This document shows, piece by piece, positions 33,940-38,134 of a stretch of 38,134 nt of DNA. The notes beneath the pieces are model-generated. The model was given only the letters and a program-made list of their open reading frames with translations. It did no database searches and was not told where the DNA came from. Positions within the stretch are counted from its first letter, which is position 1. Every line of letters begins with the position of its first letter. Made by a program: the position numbers and the translations under genes. The DNA is from CAZQEZ01 sp964592475 (GTDB lineage Bacteria; Bacteroidota; Bacteroidia; Cytophagales; Cyclobacteriaceae), in the NCBI GenBank assembly GCA_964592475.1, contig CAZQEZ010000025.1, forward strand, positions 1-38,134, given 5' to 3'.

Positions 33940-33972
33940 CAAAAATATTGCTGCAATATTAGGTCAATCAAA
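33940..33972 (-). promoter_or_regulatory. Candidate promoter of the act-cox operon
   Basis: On the minus strand TATTTTTG (33947-33940) fits TAnnTTTG. TTTG (33972-33969) lies 21 bp upstream and TTG (33967-33965) 17 bp upstream. It implies a leader of about 295 nt before actA. The rest of the 33639-34170 gap is AT-rich with no gene seen. Confidence 0.4.
33944..33960. promoter_or_regulatory. 17-bp palindrome, candidate operator
   Basis: AATATTGC (33944-33951) and GCAATATT (33953-33960) are perfect inverted halves around a single T. The site overlaps the candidate -7 box and spacer of the minus-strand act promoter and lies about 100 bp upstream of the acn -7 box. It looks like a binding site for a dimeric regulator. 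The protein is unknown. Confidence 0.45.
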
Positions 33973-34015
33973 AAATAAATAAAAGCAAAATATGATTTTT
34001 TGTCGTAAATTTTTC

Positions 34016-34027
34016 TGATAAAAATCA
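34016..34027. promoter_or_regulatory. CRP/FNR-like half-site pair TGAT-N4-ATCA
   Basis: TGAT (34016-34019) and ATCA (34024-34027) are spaced by AAAA, matching the core of the FNR box TTGATNNNNATCAA except for the outer bases. Its centre is about 55 bp upstream of the predicted acn transcription start. Short and AT-rich, so it may be chance. Confidence 0.3.
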
Positions 34028-34063
34028 TGTTTTTATTACTCTTTCATTATTGGTCAGAATTCG

Positions 34064-34071
34064 TAACTTTG
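34064..34071 (+). promoter_or_regulatory. Candidate -7 box of the aconitase promoter
   Basis: TAACTTTG matches TAnnTTTG exactly. No good TTTG lies 19-21 bp upstream; only CTTT near 34041 does. The implied leader is about 95 nt. Confidence 0.45.
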
Positions 34072-34170
34072 AGCCAGTTTTTTTAGTTATACAAGTAAAT
34101 TTTTGTGCAAACATCAAATTACCTAAAATCTATTCTTACAATCTTGTAAAATATAAAATAATAAAATACG

Positions 34171-36441
34171 ATGGCATTTGATATTGATATGATAAAGGCG
34201 GTATACGCACGTATGGATGAGCGTATAAAGGCAGCTAAAAAAGTTTTAAATCGCCCCTTAACGCTAACCGAAAAGATTCTTTATTCCCATCTGTACGATG
34301 GTTCTGCAACAGAAGCATTTGAAAGGGGAAAATCTTACGTTAATTTTTCTCCTGATCGGGTAGCTATGCAAGATGCAACAGCACAGATGGCATTATTGCA
34401 ATTTATGCAGGCAGGAAAAACCAAAGTAGCTGTGCCTTCCACAGTTCACTGCGACCACTTAATATTAGCGCAATCCGGAGCAGCAGCCGATTTGAAAAAC
34501 TCAATAAGTAATAATAAAGAAGTATTTGACTTTTTATCCTCAGTTTCTAATAAATATGGCATTGGTTTCTGGAAGCCAGGAGCTGGTATCATTCACCAAG
34601 TAGTTTTAGAAAACTATGCCTTCCCCGGTGGCATGATGATTGGAACGGATTCGCATACGCCTAATGCCGGTGGACTTGGCATGGTAGCGATAGGTGTAGG
34701 TGGCGCAGACGCCGTAGACGTAATGGCAGCCATGCCTTGGGAAGTCAAATTTCCAAAAGTTATCGGGGTGAAGCTTACAGGTAAATTAAGTGGCTGGACA
34801 GCAGCTAAAGACGTAATCTTGAAAGTTGCCGGTATATTAACTGTAAAAGGTGGAACCGGTGCTATAGTAGAATATTTTGGTGACGGTGCCGATGCAATAT
34901 CATGTACAGGTAAAGGTACTATTTGTAACATGGGCGCTGAAATAGGTGCAACCACCTCAATTTTTGCCTATAGTGATAAGATGAAGGATTACCTGGAAAT
35001 GACGGAACGAGCGGATGTAGCTGCAGAAGCCGAAAAAATAAAGCATCACCTCAGAGGAGATGAAGAAGTTTATGCAAATCCTGAAAAATATTATGACCAG
35101 GTAATTGAGATTAACTTATCAGAATTAGAACCTCACATTAATGGCCCATTTACTCCCGATGCAGCCTGGCCTCTTTCTAAGTTTTCTCAGGCAGTAAAAG
35201 AAAATGGATGGCCAAAAGAATTGGAAGTAGGGTTGATCGGTTCCTGTACCAACTCTTCTTATGAAGATATAACGCGTGCGGCTTCTATAGCTCAGCAAGC
35301 AGTAGATAAAAATTTAAATGCAAAGTCCGAATTCACTATTACCCCTGGTTCCGAACAAGTGCGATTCACTGCAGAGCGTGATGGTTTGCTACAAGTATTT
35401 GATGGAATGGGTGGAGTAGTTTTGGCTAATGCCTGCGGACCTTGCATTGGCCAGTGGGCCCGTCATAGTAATGATCCTAATAGAAAAAATAGCATTATCA
35501 CCTCATTTAATAGAAATTTTGCTAAAAGAAACGATGGAAACCCAAATACGCACGCGTTTGTGGCATCGCCAGAAGTGGTTACAGCCATGGCTATAGCAGG
35601 TGATCTTACTTTCAACCCCATTAGTGATAAGCTTATAAATAAAGACGGTCACGAAGTAAAATTGGATGAGCCTCACGGTATAGAATTGCCTGCCAATGGC
35701 TTTTCTGTTGAAGATGCCGGCTATCAAGAACCGGCAAAAGATGGTAGTGGTATCAACGTGGAAGTGAAACCAGATAGCGATCGGCTTCAGTTACTTACAC
35801 CATTTGAACCATGGGATGGTGACGATTACATAGGATTAAAATTATTGCTAAAAGCAAAAGGAAAATGTACTACTGACCATATTTCAATGGCAGGACCTTG
35901 GCTGCGGTACAGGGGACATCTTGATAATATATCTAATAATATGTTTATAGGTGCAATAAATGATTTTAATGATGCCAGTAATAAAGTTAAAAATCAACTG
36001 ACTGGCGAATATGGAGAAGTGCCTGATACAGCCAGAGCTTATAAAGCAAAAGGCATTGATACAATAGTGGTAGGAGATGATAACTATGGAGAAGGGTCGT
36101 CTAGAGAACATGCCGCTATGGAACCTCGCCACTTAGGTGTAAAAGCTGTATTAGTTAAATCTTTTGCTCGTATCCATGAAAGCAATCTGAAAAAGCAGGG
36201 TATGCTGGCTTTAACTTTTGAAGATCCGGCTGATTTTGATAAGATTCAAGAAGATGATGAAATAGATATTTTAGGTTTGACCAACTTTAAACCTGACCAG
36301 CAGCTAACCGTAAGACTTAAGCATAGTGACGGTAGTACCGAAGAATTTAAAGCGAATCACACGTATAATGAAATGCAAATTGAATGGTTTAGGGCGGGTT
36401 CAGCTTTAAATCTTATCAAAAAACTGGAGGCTTCTAAATAA
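34171..36441 (+). CDS. Aconitate hydratase (mitochondrial-type)
   Basis: Interconverts citrate and isocitrate in the TCA cycle with a [4Fe-4S] cluster. At 756 residues it is shorter than the AcnA/IRP form (about 890) and resembles the mitochondrial aconitase class common in Bacteroidota. The cluster cysteines are C359 (LIGSCTNSSYED) and C422/C425 (NACGPCIGQW). Other signatures are TDSHTPNAGGLG, GEGSSREHAAMEPRHLG (swivel domain with catalytic Ser/Arg) and FARIHESNLKKQGML. The start ATG at 34171 lacks a clear Shine-Dalgarno site. It is divergent from the act operon, so TCA flux and respiration may share regulation, which is inference. A strong terminator follows. Confidence 0.95.
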   Translation: MAFDIDMIKAVYARMDERIKAAKKVLNRPLTLTEKILYSHLYDGSATEAFERGKSYVNFSPDRVAMQDATAQMALLQFMQAGKTKVAVPSTVHCDHLILAQSGAAADLKNSISNNKEVFDFLSSVSNKYGIGFWKPGAGIIHQVVLENYAFPGGMMIGTDSHTPNAGGLGMVAIGVGGADAVDVMAAMPWEVKFPKVIGVKLTGKLSGWTAAKDVILKVAGILTVKGGTGAIVEYFGDGADAISCTGKGTICNMGAEIGATTSIFAYSDKMKDYLEMTERADVAAEAEKIKHHLRGDEEVYANPEKYYDQVIEINLSELEPHINGPFTPDAAWPLSKFSQAVKENGWPKELEVGLIGSCTNSSYEDITRAASIAQQAVDKNLNAKSEFTITPGSEQVRFTAERDGLLQVFDGMGGVVLANACGPCIGQWARHSNDPNRKNSIITSFNRNFAKRNDGNPNTHAFVASPEVVTAMAIAGDLTFNPISDKLINKDGHEVKLDEPHGIELPANGFSVEDAGYQEPAKDGSGINVEVKPDSDRLQLLTPFEPWDGDDYIGLKLLLKAKGKCTTDHISMAGPWLRYRGHLDNISNNMFIGAINDFNDASNKVKNQLTGEYGEVPDTARAYKAKGIDTIVVGDDNYGEGSSREHAAMEPRHLGVKAVLVKSFARIHESNLKKQGMLALTFEDPADFDKIQEDDEIDILGLTNFKPDQQLTVRLKHSDGSTEEFKANHTYNEMQIEWFRAGSALNLIKKLEASK

Positions 36442-36480
36442 GTATCCATTATAAATATCAACAATAGTATTCAAAAGATA

Positions 36481-36511
36481 AAGATGGGTAATTTGCATAC
36501 CCATCTTTTTT
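36481..36511 (+). terminator. Strong rho-independent terminator after aconitase
   Basis: AAGATGGGTA (36481-36490) and TACCCATCTT (36498-36507) make a perfect 10-bp stem with a 7-nt loop, followed by a T-run to 36511. It separates acn from the ferritin gene, so ferritin probably has its own promoter. Confidence 0.93.
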
Positions 36512-36538
36512 AAATATAGCATATAAAAACACTTAATC

Positions 36539-37087
36539 ATGAAAGAATCTACAAGTAAACGTTCAATTTCTAAAGAAACTGAACAACTTTTAAATAAGCA
36601 AATACATATGGAAGGTTATTCTTCAGCCGCTTATCTATCCATGGCTTCTTGGTGCGATACCCAAGGCTTTGCAAATTCAGCCAAGTTCCTATTTAATCAT
36701 TCGGAGGAAGAAAGAATGCATATGTTAAAGCTTTTCCGCTACATAAATGACTCGGGGGGTCACGCGTTGCTTTCAGAAATCACGGGGATACACCATCAGT
36801 ATAATTCATTGAAAGAAATTTTCGATAAAATACTTCACCATGAACTTGAAGTTACAAAATCGATTCATCATATCGTAGATCATTGTTTCTCTGTCAAAGA
36901 CTTTACCACCTTCAACTTTATGCAGTGGTATGTTACCGAGCAACATGAAGAAGAAACTTTAGCCAGAAGAGCCGTGGAATTGTTTGAACTAATTGGAGAA
37001 GAAGGAATAGGACTTTGGACCATTGATCAAGAAATAGGTAAACTCGAAAATGAGCCCGGCATTGAAAGCCCTGCTTTGGGTAAATAA
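36539..37087 (+). CDS. Ferritin (FtnA-like)
   Basis: Stores iron as ferric mineral in a 24-subunit shell. 182 residues. Ferroxidase-centre ligands can be placed: E25 (MEGYSSAAY), E58 and H61 (EEERMHML), E102 (HHELEVT), Q135 and E138 (EQHEEE). This is the FtnA pattern including the third iron site. There is no haem-binding methionine in the bacterioferritin position, so it is not Bfr. The N-terminal 12 residues form a polar extension. It starts 28 nt after the acn terminator with no Shine-Dalgarno sequence, and no clear promoter box was found in the short gap. An iron-themed neighbourhood with aconitase is suggestive only. Confidence 0.93.
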   Translation: MKESTSKRSISKETEQLLNKQIHMEGYSSAAYLSMASWCDTQGFANSAKFLFNHSEEERMHMLKLFRYINDSGGHALLSEITGIHHQYNSLKEIFDKILHHELEVTKSIHHIVDHCFSVKDFTTFNFMQWYVTEQHEEETLARRAVELFELIGEEGIGLWTIDQEIGKLENEPGIESPALGK

Positions 37088-37106
37088 TAAGTATTGCCTT
37101 CCTATG

Positions 37107-37158
37107 AAAAATCGATTATGATAATATCAATAACTTATTATTTATAATCGATTTTTTT
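37107..37158 (+). terminator. Rho-independent terminator after ferritin
   Basis: AAAAATCGATTAT (37107-37119) pairs perfectly with ATAATCGATTTTT (37144-37156). An inner stem ATAATA/TATTAT forms within the 24-nt loop, and further T residues follow. Confidence 0.88.
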
Positions 37159-37255
37159 TATAACCACTCATATAAGTAAGTTTATTTCATCTTCTCTACC
37201 TTCCTAATTTCGCTTAAATATCAAGACAAACAAAGGCAGAATATTTAAACCAGAA

Positions 37256-37290
37256 TAATTTAACTATTCCATCTATTAATTTAACTATTC
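37256..37290 (+). repeat. Pair of 14-bp direct repeats with 21-bp period
   Basis: TAATTTAACTATTC occurs at 37256-37269 and again, unchanged, at 37277-37290. The 21-bp period equals two helical turns. The pair lies about 75-105 bp upstream of the candidate -7 box of the porP/sprF gene. Confidence 0.8.
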
Positions 37291-37362
37291 TAACTTACCA
37301 CCGTCAAATAGCTACTTATCGAGGAATGGCCACCACTCATCGAATATAGTATATTTCCAACT

Positions 37363-37370
37363 TACTTTTG
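37363..37370 (+). promoter_or_regulatory. Candidate -7 box for the PorP/SprF gene
   Basis: TACTTTTG is an exact TAnnTTTG match 101 bp before the ATG. No clear -33 element is at the right distance. The rest of 37159-37471 shows no gene. Confidence 0.4.
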
Positions 37371-37471
37371 TACTTATCTTAGTATATATAACAAAACGAA
37401 TAAGATTTATAAATTATCAAATATCAGGTTTATACTTATTAAAGATCAGATAAAACTAAAACAATATTAAA

Positions 37472-38134
37472 ATGAAAACTTTAAGATTATTTCTTCTCCT
37501 TTTAATCAGCAATTTTACTTTCAATTCCATCTCTGCTCAGCAGCAGGCTCTTTATTCTCAGTATATGTTCAATGGTATCGTGCTTAATCCAGCTTATGCC
37601 GGAAGCAATGATGCTGCAAGCCTTACCTTAATGTCTCGCAAGCAATGGGTGGGTATGGAAGGTTCGCCTATGTCACATACTTTCTCGGCACATACTCCTT
37701 TGAAAAATGAACAAGTAGGCGTAGGCTTTACCGTGATGCAAGATAAAATAGGTGTAACCAGTCAAACCACTGTTTCTGGTGCCTATGCTTACCGCATACC
37801 TGTAGGCAAAGGCAAATTAGCCATGGGTATTCAGGCTACTATCATCAATTACAGCGCTGAACTGAGCAGCTTAAGTATGAAAAATGTTGACGATCCGGTT
37901 TTTCAAAATAACGATGTGCAAGGTTCTACTCCCAACTTTGGCACCGGCTTGTATTATTACAACGATAGATTTTTTGCAGGTATCTCTGTACCGCAATTGC
38001 TTACCCCTGATTACACGGGCCGTCAAGATATTTCAATGGCTAAGCAATCTAGACATTACTTTCTTACTGCCGGTTACTTATTTGATTTAAATCCTCACCT
38101 AAAGCTAAAACCCAACGTGATGGTAGGTGCAGTA
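37472..38134 (+). CDS. PorP/SprF-family type IX secretion/gliding protein (5' part)
   Basis: An open frame from ATG 37472 to the window edge (221 codons, no stop). The signal peptide is MKTLRLFLLLLISNFTFNSISAQ, split here as residues 1-12 (basic and hydrophobic) and 13-23 (ending in SISAQ). Then QQALYSQYMFNGIVLNPAYA, the PorP/SprF hallmark (QYMFNGLxxNPAYAG), precedes beta-strand-rich segments of an outer-membrane barrel: RKQWVGMEGSPMSHTF, VGVGFTVMQDKIG and FAGISVPQLLTP. Family members are about 300-330 residues, so about a third is missing. In type IX systems these proteins anchor surface adhesins such as SprB. Homologous paralogues are numerous in Bacteroidota, so the exact partner is unknown. 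Confidence 0.93.
   Translation, partial: MKTLRLFLLLLISNFTFNSISAQQQALYSQYMFNGIVLNPAYAGSNDAASLTLMSRKQWVGMEGSPMSHTFSAHTPLKNEQVGVGFTVMQDKIGVTSQTTVSGAYAYRIPVGKGKLAMGIQATIINYSAELSSLSMKNVDDPVFQNNDVQGSTPNFGTGLYYYNDRFFAGISVPQLLTPDYTGRQDISMAKQSRHYFLTAGYLFDLNPHLKLKPNVMVGAV

Noticed and set aside
36539..37087. Bacterioferritin
   Set aside because: The haem-ligand methionine position is not met, and the FtnA-type third-site residues Q135 and E138 are present.

Overview
The window looks like a chromosomal segment of a Bacteroidota bacterium, most likely from the Cytophagales side of the phylum. Four things support this: a complete Alternative Complex III operon fused to a caa3/aa3-type oxidase operon, a PorP/SprF-family gene of the type IX secretion/gliding kind, promoter boxes matching the Bacteroidota TAnnTTTG element, and low GC with weak or absent Shine-Dalgarno sequences. 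No rRNA, tRNA, integrase, transposase or CRISPR array was seen. The genus cannot be fixed from sequence alone.

Layout. 1-3.5 kb (+): pta, a 3-hydroxyacyl-CoA dehydrogenase and ackA form a tight acetate/acyl-CoA operon. A structured intergenic region with two terminator-like hairpins and a possible small RNA follows. 3.8-5.3 kb (-): a DJ-1/PfpI protein and a YhdF/YghA-like short-chain dehydrogenase, probably a stress pair. 5.4-6.0 kb: a 100-N scaffold gap flanked by two identical 55-bp copies (probably an assembly overlap), then two tiny ORFs. 6.1-9.1 kb (-): blaI repressor, an M56 (BlaR1-like) membrane peptidase carrying a TonB-C domain, and a lipoprotein with two TonB-C domains. 9.2-9.7 kb: a striking non-coding array of octamer repeats arranged as inverted arms. 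9.85-10.8 kb (+): a membrane-anchored coiled-coil protein. 10.9-15.2 kb (-): a small CxxC membrane protein, a DUF983 protein and a 1240-residue NtrY-like kinase. 15.3-18.3 kb (-): a soluble GAF-PAS hybrid histidine kinase.

18.4-33.6 kb (-) is one 15-kb respiratory operon: actA-actB-actC-actD-actE-actF, coxB, coxA, ctaB, two subunit III genes, a subunit IV gene, a SCO1-like gene and a DUF420 gene. Quinol electrons enter ACIII, pass through the haems of ActA/ActE and reach the CuA centre of CoxB. CtaB starts haem A synthesis and SCO1 helps copper-centre assembly. CoxB has no fused cytochrome c, whereas ActA carries an extra N-terminal monohaem domain that could be the delivery module. Divergent from it (34.2-36.4 kb, +) is aconitase, followed by a strong terminator, a ferritin, another strong terminator and the 5' part of a PorP/SprF gene that runs off the window.

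The least explained elements are the octamer hairpin array, a BlaI-type promoter that predicts a leaderless mRNA, a 17-bp palindrome in the act/acn divergent region, a 21-bp-period direct repeat before porP/sprF, and the structured RNA candidate after ackA. Promoter, operator and RNA calls were made by eye and are inference.
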